DNA of 64,000 nt, from the NCBI RefSeq assembly GCF_030282845.1, contig NZ_JASTWE010000010.1, positions 1-64,000 of the forward strand. Reading direction: 5' to 3'. Shown here piece by piece: positions 1 to 11,858 of the stretch. The position numbers and the translations under genes were made by a program. The DNA comes from Pseudodesulfovibrio pelocollis (GTDB lineage Bacteria > Desulfobacterota > Desulfovibrionia > Desulfovibrionales > Desulfovibrionaceae). Positions within the stretch are counted from its first letter, which is position 1, and each line of letters begins with the position of its first letter. The notes beneath the pieces are model-generated. The model ran no database searches, had not been told where the DNA came from, and saw only the letters and a program-made list of their open reading frames with translations.

Positions 1-2
1 TC

Positions 3-167
3 GCCGAGCGCGACCGGCTGCTGGCCGGGTGCGATTGGACCCAGCTGGCGGACGTGCCGCTGGATGCCCTGGCGATCGGTCTGTGGGCGGACTATCGCCA
101 AGCCCTGCGCGATCTGCCGGGGCAGGCCGGTTTCCCCGGGTCGGTGGAGTGGCCGGAGAGGCCATAA
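3..167 (+). CDS. Phage tail assembly chaperone / tail fibre assembly protein, C-terminal end (partial)
   Basis: An open frame enters from the left edge and stops at TAA 165-167, giving the last 54 residues of a protein. The residues run A-E-R-D-R-L-L-A-G-C-D-W-T-Q-L, then D-V-P-L, then W-x-D-Y-R-Q-A-L-R-D-L-P and end in V-E-W-P-E-R-P. The order RDxLLAxxDWTQL, YRQALRDL and a terminal WPxxP is the hallmark of the C-terminal domain of phage tail assembly chaperones (Phage_tail_APC type), which help tail-fibre or tail assembly. The family match is from memory of this signature; the N-terminus lies outside the window. It indicates a prophage or its remnant to the left, ending beside a tRNA gene. 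Confidence 0.75.
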   Translation, partial: AERDRLLAGCDWTQLADVPLDALAIGLWADYRQALRDLPGQAGFPGSVEWPERP

Positions 168-181
168 AATCTGTGTGCATT

Positions 182-202
182 TTGTGCGCAGAGCGCGCAC
201 AA
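182..202 (+). terminator. Hairpin after the phage tail gene
   Basis: TTGTGCGC (182-189) and GCGCACAA (195-202) form a perfect 8-bp stem with a 5-base loop, 15 bases after the tail-gene stop. No clean T-run follows, so it may be a weak terminator or simply a palindrome. The rest of 168-239 shows no gene. Confidence 0.35.
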
Positions 203-239
203 CGGTGGTTGATTTTGGTAGACTTTGGGAGGATAAGAA

Positions 240-275
240 AAGGGCTGATACGGTGATTAACCCCTATCAGCCCTT
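240..275 (-). terminator. Rho-independent terminator of tRNA-Asn
   Basis: AAGGGCTGATA and its exact complement TATCAGCCCTT form an 11-bp stem around a 14-base loop. Read on the minus strand the stem is followed by TTTTCTT. It lies about 9 bases beyond the encoded CCA end of tRNA-Asn, in the right orientation to end that transcript. Confidence 0.8.
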
Positions 276-283
276 GATTTCCT

Positions 284-359
284 TGGCTCCCCAGCACGGA
301 CTTGAACCGCGAACCTAGTGATTAACAGTCACCCGCTCTGCCGATTGAGCTACTGGGGA
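284..359 (-). tRNA. tRNA-Asn (GTT)
   Basis: The minus strand reads TCCCCAG at the 5' end and pairs with CTGGGGA at the 3' end, followed by discriminator G and an encoded CCA (284-286). The D arm has AGCTCAATCGGCAGAGC, the anticodon loop is CTGTTAA with anticodon GTT, and the T arm contains GGTTCAAGTCC. The full length is 76 bases including CCA. It has its own upstream promoter and downstream terminator. tRNA genes are common phage integration sites, and the phage tail fragment lies just past its 3' end. Confidence 0.97.
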
Positions 360-383
360 ACATTTGCCGTCAAGGCGAAAGAG

Positions 384-412
384 TGTTTAAACAAAACCTA
401 CGGCAGGGTCAA
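384..412 (-). promoter_or_regulatory. Putative sigma70 promoter of tRNA-Asn
   Basis: On the minus strand TTGACC (407-412) is followed by exactly 17 bases and then TAAACA (384-389), about 25 bases upstream of the tRNA 5' end. The -35 box is near consensus; the -10 box is weak. Position and orientation suit tRNA transcription. Confidence 0.5.
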
Positions 413-634
413 GGGGAAAAAAATGGATTATCAACTTTTCCCCGACATGATTATGTCAGGGTTAAGAGGTTCATTTTCTTGACGGGAACTGATATTTGGC
501 TTACGCAGTCAACGTCTCTTGTTTTTTTCTAGACTTTGCAGGGGACAGGGAAAGCAACATTGTCAAACGATACGAAAATCAATAAGAAAATCAAGCTGGC
601 GACCAAGTCCGTCCATGCGGAGCGGTTCGTGCCC

Positions 635-2143
<1,509 letters not shown>

Positions 2144-2175
2144 GGTCCCATGCGTCACATGACACGAGCGAGCCT

Positions 2176-3397
2176 ATGAGATTCGAGACGTTTGTCGCAC
2201 TGAGATATCTGTTCGCCCTGCGCAGGCAGGCGTTCATATCCATCATCTCGCTCTTCGCCGTCTTCGGCGTGGGCATCGGGGTTGGCGCCCTCATCGTGGT
2301 CATCGGGGTGATGAACGGCTTTTCGACCGACCTGCGCGACAAGATCCTGGGCGTGAACGCCCACATCCTCATCTCGTCCCTGCGAGGAGGCATCAAGGAT
2401 TATCGGGAGATGGCCGATGAGGCCGCCCGGGTTCCGGGCGTGATCGGCGTGACCCCCTTTGTCTATTCCGAGGTCATGCTCTCCACCCGCAACGGGGTCA
2501 AGGGCGTGGTCCTGCGGGGCATCGACCCCGGTACCTCGGACTCGGTGCTCAGCCTCTCAAAGGACATGATCAGCGGCGGCATCGCCAACCTCGACGATTC
2601 GGCCGAGGTGCCGGGCATCATCATCGGCTCGGAACTGGCCAACAGGCTTGGCCTGGCCCAGGGGTCCGAGGTGAACCTGCTGTCGCCCTCGGGCCGTGCC
2701 GGTGCGGCGGGGTTCACACCCAAGATCAGGCCCTTCGTGGTGGCCGGAATCTTCAGGACAGGGATGTTCGAGTACGACTCATCTCTTGGATACGTGACCA
2801 TTCCCGCTGCCCGCCAACTGCTCGGCTTCAAGGAAGACGTGGTCTCCGGGCTTGAGGTCAGCGTCAACGACGTCTACAATGTGGAGGCCATCTCCGCGCT
2901 GCTGCGCGACCGCATCGGCACCTTCACTGTCCATGTGCGCCACTGGCAGGAGATGAACGCCAACCTCTTCGCCGCTCTGGAGCTGGAAAAGACGGCCATG
3001 TTCATCATCCTGGCCATGATCGTCCTTGTCGGCTCCTTCAGCATCGTCACCACGCTGGTCATGCTGGTGATTCAAAAGACCAAGGATATCGCCGTGATGA
3101 TGTCGCTGGGCGCGGATGTTTCCAGCATCCGGCGCATCTTCATGCTTCAGGGCACGTTCATCGGTCTGGCCGGGACCGTGCTCGGTTTTCTCATCGGCGT
3201 GCCGGTGAGCCTGCTGCTCAAGGAGTACCAGTTCATCAAGCTGCCGAGCAATGTCTACCCGGTGGACTACCTGCCCGTGCGCCTTGAGGCCCTGGACCTC
3301 ATGGCCATCGGCGGCGCGGCGTTCCTTTTGTGTTTTCTGGCAACCATTTACCCGGCGAGACGGGCTGCCGCCCTGAACCCGAGCGATGCCTTGCGTT

Positions 3398-3405
<8 letters not shown>
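2176..3405 (+). CDS. Lipoprotein-releasing ABC transporter permease, LolC/LolE family
   Basis: Inner-membrane subunit that, with LolD, extracts outer-membrane lipoproteins from the inner membrane. At 409 residues it has the family size. It shows one N-terminal membrane segment (about residues 20-45, IISLFAVFGVGIGVGALIVV), a large periplasmic domain, and three C-terminal membrane segments within an FtsX-like region (about 275-400, ending YPARRAAALNPSDALRYE). Only one LolC/E-type gene is present, so it may act as a homodimer, as in LolF systems; this is inference. The lolD start codon lies inside its 3' end. Confidence 0.93.
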
Positions 3406-4070
<665 letters not shown>

Positions 4071-4081
<11 letters not shown>

Positions 4082-6782
4082 TCGCGTTCGCATGATGGCG
4101 ATCCTGGTCCTGGTAACGCTCCTGCTCATCCCGGCGGGTGCTGCCCGCGCGGACAGCGTCGCGGGGGACGTCAGGGTCGCGGTGCTCCCCTTTGTCATCA
4201 ATGCGGGCGATGATTTCTCCTACCTCAAGGACAGCCTGCCGGAACTCCTGGCTGACCGGCTGCGCGACGTGGGCTTCAACGTGGTGGACTTGGCCGAGGT
4301 CAGGCGCGTGCTTCACGACAAGAACATCACCACCGTGACCGCCGCCTCGGCGCGGGAAGTGGCCTTGCTTACCGGGGCCGGGTTTGCCGTGTTCGGCGCC
4401 ATGAACCAGATAGGCGATGCCATCTCCCTTGACGCGCGCCTCGCGGACGCCTACGGCAGCGATGCTGGAAAATCCATTTCCGTGACCAAGGACGGGCTGA
4501 TCAATCTGCTGCCCGCCGTGGACGACCTGGTGGCCCGCATGCGGGTGGACCTGCTCAAGCTCGAAGTGGTGGCCGAGGTGGATGTGGAGGGGACCAAGGT
4601 GCTGGACAAGGACGTGGTCCTCATGCGCCTGACCCTCCAGAGGGGCGACATGCTCACGGCCAGGGCCGCCAATACCGCGCTCAAGAACATTTACGATCTC
4701 GGATACTTCGATGACGTCAAGGTGCGCATCGAGGATGTGTCCGAAGGCAAGCGCGTGGTCTTTGTGGTGGTGGAAAAACCGCGCATCCAGGCATTGGGCG
4801 TACGCGGGGCCGACGCCATCAGTTCCGGCGACATCCTTGAGGCCGTGTCCACCAAGAAGGGCGGCGTGGTCAACCCCAAGGTGCTGGCCGACGACATCCG
4901 CGTCATCCGCGAGATGTACCGCAAGGACGGCTACTACAAGGCCAGGGTCTCCCATGAGGTCGAGGACGCCGGAACCGGCGTGGCCCGGCTGACCTTTGTG
5001 GTGGACGAAGGTCCCAAGCTCTACATCACCGACGTGGTCATCGACGGAGCCAAGCAGCTCGATCCCTCGGATATCAAGGGTGTGCTGGCCCTCAAGGAGC
5101 GCGGGATGTTCTCCTGGATCACCAATACCGGTGTGCTCAAGGAAGAACTTCTGGACCGCGACGCCGCAGCCATCGAGGCCTATTACAACAGCAAGGGCTT
5201 CATCGAGGTCCGCGTGGGCAGGCCCGAGGTGGAGATCAAGGACAAGGGCATCACAGTCGTCTATCAGGTATGGGAAGGCCAGCGCTACAAGATGGGCGAC
5301 ACGCTCTTCAAGGGCGACCTGATTGATGATCCCGCCGTACTCGCGAACATAACGGCCATCGGCAAGCTCAAGGAAAAGGACGATTATTTCGACCGCTCCC
5401 TGCTCAAGGCCGATGTGGACAGCCTGACCACACATTACAATGACTATGGGTACGCCTACGCGGACGTGAAGGTGAACCTCAAGGACAACCCCGAGACCCA
5501 GGTGGTCGATGTCGTCTACACCATCTCCAAGCATCAGCGGGTTTACATCCGCCGCGTGCTAATCGAGGGCAACACCGTCACCCGCGACAACGTCATCATG
5601 CGCCAAATGCGGCTTGCCGATGGTGACATGTTCAGCGGCGAAAAACTCAAGCGCTCGCACGGGCGTCTGACCAACCTCGACTATTTCGAGCGGGTCGACA
5701 TCTCCCCGGTTCCCACCGGCAACCCGGAGGAGATGGACCTGGTGGTCAAGGTCAAGGACAAGCCCACGGGGCGCATCGGTGGCGGTATCGGCTACTCCAC
5801 CTACGACAGCGTCTACCTCGCGGCCCAGGTGTCCGAGTCCAACCTCTTTGGCAAGGGATATCTGCTCGCCTTGAACGGCGCGTTCAGCGGCCGCAAGACC
5901 GTGTACACCCTGACCTTCCGCAATCCGAACCTCAATGATTCCGACGTGGGCATGACCGCAGAGGCCCACAAGCGCGACGAGGACTACACTGATTTCACCA
6001 AGCGCTCGGTGGGTGGCATCATAAGTTTCGACTATCCGGTCGGCGAATACACCACGGTCGCCTGGGACTACACTGGCGAGTATTACCGGCTGACCAACAT
6101 CAGCGATAACGCTTCCCAGACCGTCAAGGACGACAAGGGCTCGCACTTCCTCAGCCAGCTGGCGGCTGGCATAACCCGCGACACCCGTGACAATTTCATA
6201 CACACCACCGAAGGCACGGTCACCTCCATGGCCATCGCCTACGGCGGCGGCCCTCTGGGCGGAACGGATGATTTCGTCAAGTACACCGGTGCGTTCCAGT
6301 GGTACACTCCGACCTTGGAAGAGGTCGTGTTCCATTCCAAGGTCTGGGCTGGCTACCTGCACAGAAACTTCGGCAACTCCAAGGTGCCGACGGATCAGCG
6401 GTTCGAGCTTGGCGGCGTGGGTACGGTCCGGGGCTACTCCTCCTACTCCATCTCGCCTCTGGATTCGACCGACGCGACCGAGGGCGGCAACAAGGCGTTC
6501 TACCTGAACCTCGAGTTGAGGCGGCAACTGAGCAAGGAGTACGGCATCGGCTCCTTGGTCTTCTTTGACGCGGGCAACTCGTGGAAAGAGAGCGAGATGT
6601 TCTTCTCCTCGCCTGTCCGTAAGGGCACGGCCCCCGCGCTGGGCCTGTACAAGAGCGTTGGCGCGGGTATCAACTGGTACTCGCCGATGGGACCTGTCGG
6701 CATTGTTTACGGCTACGGGCTTGACCGTATCGGCGGCACTGGACGTCACAAGATCGAAATGCTAATGGGGCAGCAATTCTAG
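4071..6782 (+). CDS. bamA: Outer membrane protein assembly factor BamA with extra N-terminal domain
   Basis: Omp85-family insertase that folds beta-barrel proteins into the outer membrane. A signal peptide ends near residue 27 (ARA-DSV). Five POTRA-like repeats occupy about residues 165-565, each with the YxxxGY/F pattern (e.g. YDLGYFDDV, YRKDGYYKA, YNDYGYAYADV). The C-terminal barrel carries GTVRGYSS, the VRGF-type motif, and ends in phenylalanine. At 903 residues it is about 100 longer than a usual BamA because residues about 30-160 form an additional domain (VRVAVLPFVIN...LLADRLRDVGFNVVD...) resembling TolB-N/FlgO/CsgG-like folds. The start has GGAG nine bases upstream and overlaps lolD. 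Confidence 0.95.
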
Positions 6783-6811
6783 ACAGGGCATTTATTGCAA
6801 GGAGATTTTAT

Positions 6812-7333
6812 ATGAAAAAGGTTTTGTTTCTGGCCATCGCCTGTGTCCTTCTGTTTCACTCGGCGGCGTTCGCCGAGGTCAAGATCGGCGTGTTCAGCAT
6901 GCAGGCAGTGATGGTCAACTGCGACTACGGCAAGGCCGTGGCGGCCAAGCTCAAGGCGCAGTTCGAGCCCCTGGAGAAGAGCCTTGAGAAAGAGGCCCAG
7001 AGCATCCAGAGGCTTGAGGACGAACTGCGCAACCAGGACATGGCCCTGAAGCTCGAGGCCCAGCAGGACAAGCAGCGCGAGTTCCGTCGCATCACCCGCG
7101 ACTATCAGGACAGTGTCGCCGCGTATCGCCAGAAGATGCAGATGGCCCAGCAGGAACTCGGCCAGCCCGTGATCGAGAAGATCATCAAGGTCATGGCTGA
7201 ATACGCCAAGGCCAACAAGTACACCGCCATCTTCGAGCTGGGTGGCAGCGGCGTATCCTACGTCGCCGAGGGCGTGGACATCACCGACAACCTCGTTGAA
7301 GAGTTGAACAAGCTGAAAAAAGCCGGAAAATAA
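6812..7333 (+). CDS. skp: Periplasmic OmpH/Skp-family chaperone
   Basis: Holds unfolded outer-membrane proteins in the periplasm for BamA. A signal peptide covers residues 1-21 (cleavage after AAFA). The mature part begins [10 protein letters not shown] and continues into a long charged helical stretch (about residues 60-125), the tentacle coiled coil of Skp. At 173 residues it is of family size. AGGAGA precedes the ATG. It lies directly between bamA and lpxD, the order known from many proteobacteria. Confidence 0.93.
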   Translation: MKKVLFLAIACVLLFHSAAFAEVKIGVFSMQAVMVNCDYGKAVAAKLKAQFEPLEKSLEKEAQSIQRLEDELRNQDMALKLEAQQDKQREFRRITRDYQDSVAAYRQKMQMAQQELGQPVIEKIIKVMAEYAKANKYTAIFELGGSGVSYVAEGVDITDNLVEELNKLKKAGK

Positions 7334-7338
7334 TCACG

Positions 7339-8385
7339 ATGAAGATCAAGTTGTCGGCCCTTGCCGAAAAACTTGGCCTTGACCACACCGGGGACGACAT
7401 GGAGATTGCCGGGGTGAACACCCTGGAGAAGGCTGGACCCGACGAAATCTCCTTCCTCGTCAACCCCAAGTACGCGCATTTGCTGGATTCGACCCGGGCC
7501 GGATGTGTTCTCACCTCCGGCCCGTATGCCGACCGGGTTGCCCGTGCGCTGGTCAGCGCCAATGTCTATATGGACCTGTCCAGGGTGGTGAACATGTTCG
7601 CCATTCCCCAGGGTTGCCTGTCGGGCGGCAGCGAGTTGGCCTTCATCCACCCCGAAGCCCGCATCGATGCATCGGCCACGGTCTATCCCTTCGCCTTCAT
7701 CGGAGCCCGGGCCGAGATCGGTGCCAACAGCACGGTCTTCCCCGGTTGCTACGTGGGCGAGGACTGTGTTGTCGGCTCCGACTGCCTGCTGTATCCAAAC
7801 GCGGTGGTCATGGGCGGGGTGCGGCTCGGGGACAATGTCATTCTCCAGCCGGGCGCGGTGGTTGGCGGCGATGGCTACGGCTATGCCCAGACACCGCTCG
7901 GGCACATGAAGATCCCCCAGATCGGTACCGTGGTCGTGGAGGACAACGTCGAGATCGGGTCCAACACGGCCATTGACAGGGCCGCCCTGGACACCACGCG
8001 TATCGGACGCGGCACCAAGATCGACAACCTCGTGCAGATCGGACACAACGTGCAGGTCGGCGAGAACTGCCTGATCATCGGTCAGGTTGGCATCGGCGGC
8101 AGTACCCGGGTGGGCGATAATGTCATCCTGGCCGGTCAGGTGGGCGTGGCCGACAATGCGGACATTGGCGACGGGGCCATGATCGGGGCGCAGAGTGGCG
8201 TGTCCGGAAAGATCGAAGGGGGGAGCAGGCTGGCCGGAAGCCCGGTCATGCCCGCCACCACCTTTCTCAAGGCCGCCGGATCGTGCATGCCCAGGCTGCC
8301 GGAACTCTTCCGGCGTGTGAAGGCCCTGGAAAAGGAACTTGCTGCGGTCAGGGCGGCCGCGGAAAAGGGGAGCGACCATGAGTAA
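7339..8385 (+). CDS. lpxD: UDP-3-O-(3-hydroxyacyl)glucosamine N-acyltransferase LpxD
   Basis: Third step of lipid A synthesis: transfers a hydroxyacyl chain to the 2-amino group of UDP-3-O-acyl-glucosamine. An N-terminal uridine-binding domain (about residues 1-100) is followed by left-handed beta-helix hexapeptide repeats (about 105-310) and a C-terminal helix. The catalytic histidine lies in [14 protein letters not shown]. Length 348 fits the family. It begins 5 bases after skp and overlaps fabZ by 8 bases, so the block is translated as one operon. Confidence 0.95.
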   Translation: MKIKLSALAEKLGLDHTGDDMEIAGVNTLEKAGPDEISFLVNPKYAHLLDSTRAGCVLTSGPYADRVARALVSANVYMDLSRVVNMFAIPQGCLSGGSELAFIHPEARIDASATVYPFAFIGARAEIGANSTVFPGCYVGEDCVVGSDCLLYPNAVVMGGVRLGDNVILQPGAVVGGDGYGYAQTPLGHMKIPQIGTVVVEDNVEIGSNTAIDRAALDTTRIGRGTKIDNLVQIGHNVQVGENCLIIGQVGIGGSTRVGDNVILAGQVGVADNADIGDGAMIGAQSGVSGKIEGGSRLAGSPVMPATTFLKAAGSCMPRLPELFRRVKALEKELAAVRAAAEKGSDHE

Positions 8386-8839
8386 CAGCGAACATCTTCT
8401 GGACATTCGGCAGATCATGCAGATGCTGCCGCACCGCTACCCCTTCCTGCTGGTGGACCGAGTGCTGGAGTTCGAGCCGGGCGTCAGGCTCAAGGCCTAC
8501 AAGAACGTCAGCATGAACGAGGCGTTTTTCCAGGGGCATTTTCCCGGCCTTCCGGTCATGCCCGGCGTACTCATCCTCGAAGCCCTGGCCCAGGCTGGCG
8601 GCGTCTTTGTCATGAGCACCGTGCGTGAGGCCCTGGAGGACAAGGTGTTTCTTTTCACCGGTCTGAACAAGGTCAAGTTCCGCAAGCCAGTGGTGCCCGG
8701 CGACAGGCTGATGCTCAACGTGACCTATGAGAGACACAAGATGAATATCTGGCGCATGCAGGGCGTTGCCGAGGTAGACGGCCACGTGGTGGCCCAGGGC
8801 GAGTTCTCGGCCGCCGTCGCCAATAAAGGGGATATGTAG
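8378..8839 (+). CDS. fabZ: 3-hydroxyacyl-[acyl-carrier-protein] dehydratase FabZ
   Basis: Dehydrates 3-hydroxyacyl-ACP in fatty acid elongation and competes with LpxA/LpxD for the same hydroxyacyl-ACP pool. This 153-residue single hot-dog protein shows [13 protein letters not shown], the catalytic histidine in [13 protein letters not shown] and the catalytic glutamate in ILEALAQ. I chose ATG 8378, preceded by GGGGAG; the longer upstream frame is part of lpxD. It overlaps lpxD and shares its stop base with the lpxA start. Confidence 0.96.
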   Translation: MSNSEHLLDIRQIMQMLPHRYPFLLVDRVLEFEPGVRLKAYKNVSMNEAFFQGHFPGLPVMPGVLILEALAQAGGVFVMSTVREALEDKVFLFTGLNKVKFRKPVVPGDRLMLNVTYERHKMNIWRMQGVAEVDGHVVAQGEFSAAVANKGDM

Positions 8840-9651
8840 TGGCAACAGAGATTCATTCCACGGCGGTCATCGATCCCACCGCCCAACTCGGCGCCGATGT
8901 CCAGATCGGTCCCTTTGTCGTGGTCGGTGCCGAGGCGAGGATCGGTGACGGTTCGCTGCTCGAATCCCATGTGGTGATCAAGGCGTTCACCGAGCTTGGT
9001 AGCGGCAACCATGTCCATCCCCATGCGGTCATCGGCGGCGAGCCGCAGCACACGGCCTACAAGGGTGAGAAGACCTACACCCGCATCGGCGACAACAACA
9101 AGATCCGCGAATGCGTGACCATCCACCGGGGCACGGCCCAGGGGCAGGGCGAGACGCGCATCGGCTCCAACTGCATGTTCATGGCCTACTCGCACATCGC
9201 GCACGACTGCGTCATCGGCGACAACGTCATCATGGCCAATGCCGTGAATCTGGCCGGGCATGTCGAGGTGGGGCGCAACGTTATCATCAGCGGCCTTTCC
9301 GCCGTGCAGCAGTTCATCCGCATCGGCGAATACGCCTTCCTGGGCGGTGCCAGCGGCTACAAACTCGATGTGCCGCCCTTCATGCTGGCCCATGGTGTGC
9401 GCGGGATGCTCTTTGGCCCCAACCTCATCGGCCTGCGCCGCAACGGCTTTGACGCGGCGGCCTGCAAGGGGCTGAAAAAGGCCTACAAGATCATCTTCCG
9501 CTCGGGCCTGACCCGCGAACAGGGGCTGGCCCAGGTGGAGCGCGAGATCGTCGGCATACCCCAGGTGGACCGGCTGGTGGCTTTCATCCGCGAGAGCAAG
9601 AACGGCGTGACCCCGGACCACAAGCAACGCAACGGCCACGAGGATGATTAA
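8839..9651 (+). CDS. lpxA: Acyl-ACP--UDP-N-acetylglucosamine O-acyltransferase LpxA
   Basis: First committed step of lipid A synthesis. The 270-residue protein is built of hexapeptide repeats (IHSTAVIDPTAQLG..., IGPFVVVG) with the catalytic histidine in AYSHIAHDCVIGDN and the conserved GEPQHTAYKGE loop. The C-terminal helical part is present. Translation starts at GTG 8839, which overlaps the last base of the fabZ stop; GGGG lies upstream. Its own TAA stop lies inside the first bases of a palindromic repeat element. Confidence 0.95.
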   Translation: MATEIHSTAVIDPTAQLGADVQIGPFVVVGAEARIGDGSLLESHVVIKAFTELGSGNHVHPHAVIGGEPQHTAYKGEKTYTRIGDNNKIRECVTIHRGTAQGQGETRIGSNCMFMAYSHIAHDCVIGDNVIMANAVNLAGHVEVGRNVIISGLSAVQQFIRIGEYAFLGGASGYKLDVPPFMLAHGVRGMLFGPNLIGLRRNGFDAAACKGLKKAYKIIFRSGLTREQGLAQVEREIVGIPQVDRLVAFIRESKNGVTPDHKQRNGHEDD

Positions 9652-9842
9652 CTGTCCGTAAAAGTCAAAAAATGGAGGCTGTTCAAAAATGGTGAGGTGC
9701 GAGGCGCGAAAAAAGTTCAAGGCCGAAGCGTACTTCCTGTACGTGAGGATTTGAACTTTGTGAATAAGCTTTCTGTACGGCTCGAAGACTCGCCGACAGT
9801 CGCTTAACGTCCGCAGATCGCCGTTTTTCAGCAGCCTGTTAA
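9648..9842 (+). repeat. Palindromic interspersed repeat, copy A
   Basis: The spacer between lpxA and lpxI is almost wholly a repeat that recurs in inverted orientation at 47511-47668. Shared features in order are: TTAAC at one edge, AGGCTGTTCAAAAATGGTGAG, the exact inverted pair AAAGTTCAA (9712-9720) and TTGAACTTT (9751-9759), an inner GCGTAC-TTCCT-GTACG hairpin (9728-9743), then AGATCGCCGTTTTTC and CAGCCTGTTAA. The outer edges are themselves inverted (TTAAC...GTTAA and AGGCTGTT...CAGCCTG). Copy A is about 40 bases longer than copy B after the inner hairpin. No protein is encoded; it looks like a REP/MITE-type element. Confidence 0.85.
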
Positions 9843-9851
9843 ACCGACGTC

Positions 9852-10685
9852 ATGAGTGAAACCGTACCCATCATCGGATTGATCGCCGGAGGCCGCCAGT
9901 TTCCCATTCTGGTGGCCCGGGGCGTCAAGGCGCGCGGTTGCCGTCTGGTGGTGGCGGGGTTCACCGGCCACACCAACATGGAGGTGGCCGCCCATGCCGA
10001 TGTCTGGCGTGAACTCAAGCTGGGCAAGCTCGGCAAGCTCATTGACTATTTCCGCGAGCACGGGGTGGAGCGGGTAATCATGGCCGGGACCATCGACAAG
10101 CCCAAGGTCATGGACATCCGCCATCTGGACATGCGCGCCGTGAAGCTCCTCTTCAGCCAGAAGAACAAGGGCGACTCGGCCATCCTCGGCGCCCTGGCCG
10201 CAGAGATGGAGCGCGAGGGCATGCCCGTCATCCCGGCCCACGAGTTCCTGCCTGAACTGGTCACCCCCTCCGGGGTCATGACCAGGCGCGAACCCGACGA
10301 GCGGGAGTGGGAAGACCTGCGTTTCGGCTGGCGGATCGCCAAGGAACTCGGCCGTATGGACATCGGCCAGTGCCTCGTCCTGCGCGAGGGCATCATCTCC
10401 GCCGTCGAAGCCCTGGAGGGCACGGATCAGGCCATCGCCCGGGGGTGCGCCCTGGGTGGTCCCGGCTGCGTGGTCGTCAAGATATTCAAGCCCGGCCAGC
10501 AGGAACAGGTGGATCTGCCGAGCCTCGGACTCGACACCGTCCGGGTCATGGCCGAGGGCAAGGCCACCTGCCTCGGCATCGAGGCGGGCAAAAGCCTGTT
10601 CTTCGACCGCGATGTCGCCCTGGCCCAGGCAGACACGGCCGGCATCGCCATTGTCGGGCTCTCCTCCGACCAGTTCGGTTCCTGA
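9852..10685 (+). CDS. lpxI: UDP-2,3-diacylglucosamine pyrophosphatase LpxI
   Basis: Hydrolyses UDP-2,3-diacylglucosamine to lipid X and UMP, the fourth step of lipid A synthesis, replacing LpxH. The 277-residue protein shows the DUF1009/LpxI pattern: IGLIAGGRQFPILVARG at the N-terminus, VERVIMAGTIDKP, a KGDSAIL stretch, and C-terminal GPCVVVKIFKPGQ-like and LPSLGLDTV/GIEAGKSLFFD motifs. It follows lpxA across the repeat element and is probably cotranscribed with it. Confidence 0.93.
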   Translation: MSETVPIIGLIAGGRQFPILVARGVKARGCRLVVAGFTGHTNMEVAAHADVWRELKLGKLGKLIDYFREHGVERVIMAGTIDKPKVMDIRHLDMRAVKLLFSQKNKGDSAILGALAAEMEREGMPVIPAHEFLPELVTPSGVMTRREPDEREWEDLRFGWRIAKELGRMDIGQCLVLREGIISAVEALEGTDQAIARGCALGGPGCVVVKIFKPGQQEQVDLPSLGLDTVRVMAEGKATCLGIEAGKSLFFDRDVALAQADTAGIAIVGLSSDQFGS

Positions 10686-10937
10686 TCTCCGCATTCAACT
10701 CCGGGCGTGTGACGAGCCCGGTGCCCATCGAGATACCCGGCCATGACCTTCCGGCGGCTGGCAAAACCGTGGCCGGTCCGCTGCCCGGGCTGTCGTTGGC
10801 GCGGTCGCCATGCCGGGTTTTCTTGCAAAGGGTGGCGTGTTGTGCCATTTTTCCCTCAACTAGTTGGAATCATGGACACCGGATTCCGGGTCGCCGGAAT
10901 GCGAGGGATTTGTGATCGCAGCATTGGAAAACGGACG

Positions 10938-11858
10938 ATGAACACCGCCACAGCCTGCCTTGAGTGCTTCGAGCGCATGGCGCACCGGGAAGCGCAGCTG
11001 GCCCTGCCGTACAGCGAGGCGGGCCGACGCCGTGTGGTCGAGGCGTGGTCAGCCCGGCTGGCTGGGCTCGACCTGCGCGTGCCGCCGCCGGTCATCTTCA
11101 GGCATCTGGTCGAAACCGTGGCCGGGGTGGTTGTCGAGATGGGCGGCCAGCCCTTTGATCACTATGCCGAGGACAAGCGCCGGGACAACGAGACTGCATT
11201 GCGGCTGCTGCCCGCGCTGGCCGCGCGGCTTGACGCCGAGGCAGCGCGGCCGGGCGGTGATTCGCTGGCCATGGCCCTTGAGCTGGCCATCATCGGCAAC
11301 TCCATCGACCGGGGCGTGGACCTCGACATCGACTGGGAGGCGGAGCTGAACGCGGTGGGCCAGAGCGTTGATCCCGACACCCTGGCCCGGTTCAGCGCCA
11401 GGATCGTCCCGGGAGCGCGAGTGGTGGTGCTCGGCGACAACGCGGGCGAAATCGCCCTGGATACCTTGCTGGTGCGCCAGATGCTCGCCCGTGGCTGCGA
11501 CGTGACCTATGCGGTCCGCTCATGCCCGGTCATCAATGACGCGACCCTGGAGGACGCGGCCCGGGTCGGCATGACCGAACTGTGCCGTGTGGTCGAGAGC
11601 GGGGTGGACACCCCCGGCACCGTGCTCGACAGATGTTCGCCCCAGTTTCTGGAACGCTTGCGCGATGCGGACGTCGTCCTGTCCAAGGGGCAGGGCAATT
11701 TCGAGGCGCTCCATGGCGCGATGGACGGGGTCTACTGCGCATTCAAGGTCAAGTGCGACCGGGTGGCGGACGAAACAGGGCTGCCCCTTGGCCGTTCCGC
11801 CTTGATCCGCCTTGACTGGGCAAACCGTCTCACGACGGCCGGAGGCGCGCGATCATGA
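10938..11858 (+). CDS. DUF89 / damage-control phosphatase family (ARMT1-like) protein
   Basis: Probable metal-dependent phosphatase of the DUF89 family, which removes harmful phosphometabolites. The 306-residue product starts MNTATACLECF, carrying the CxxC seen in the microbial subfamily. It contains the family metal-site motif LGDNAGEIALD (about residues 165-175) and the later KGQGNFE motif (about 252-258). I chose ATG 10938 because conservation begins there; earlier ATGs at 10743 and 10872 add sequence unlike the family. It is joined to the AsmA gene by an ATGA overlap. The substrate cannot be told from sequence. Confidence 0.85.
   Translation: MNTATACLECFERMAHREAQLALPYSEAGRRRVVEAWSARLAGLDLRVPPPVIFRHLVETVAGVVVEMGGQPFDHYAEDKRRDNETALRLLPALAARLDAEAARPGGDSLAMALELAIIGNSIDRGVDLDIDWEAELNAVGQSVDPDTLARFSARIVPGARVVVLGDNAGEIALDTLLVRQMLARGCDVTYAVRSCPVINDATLEDAARVGMTELCRVVESGVDTPGTVLDRCSPQFLERLRDADVVLSKGQGNFEALHGAMDGVYCAFKVKCDRVADETGLPLGRSALIRLDWANRLTTAGGARS

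Noticed and set aside
536-634. TTG 536 as lysS start
   Set aside because: No ribosome-binding sequence lies before it and it would add 33 residues absent from the family.
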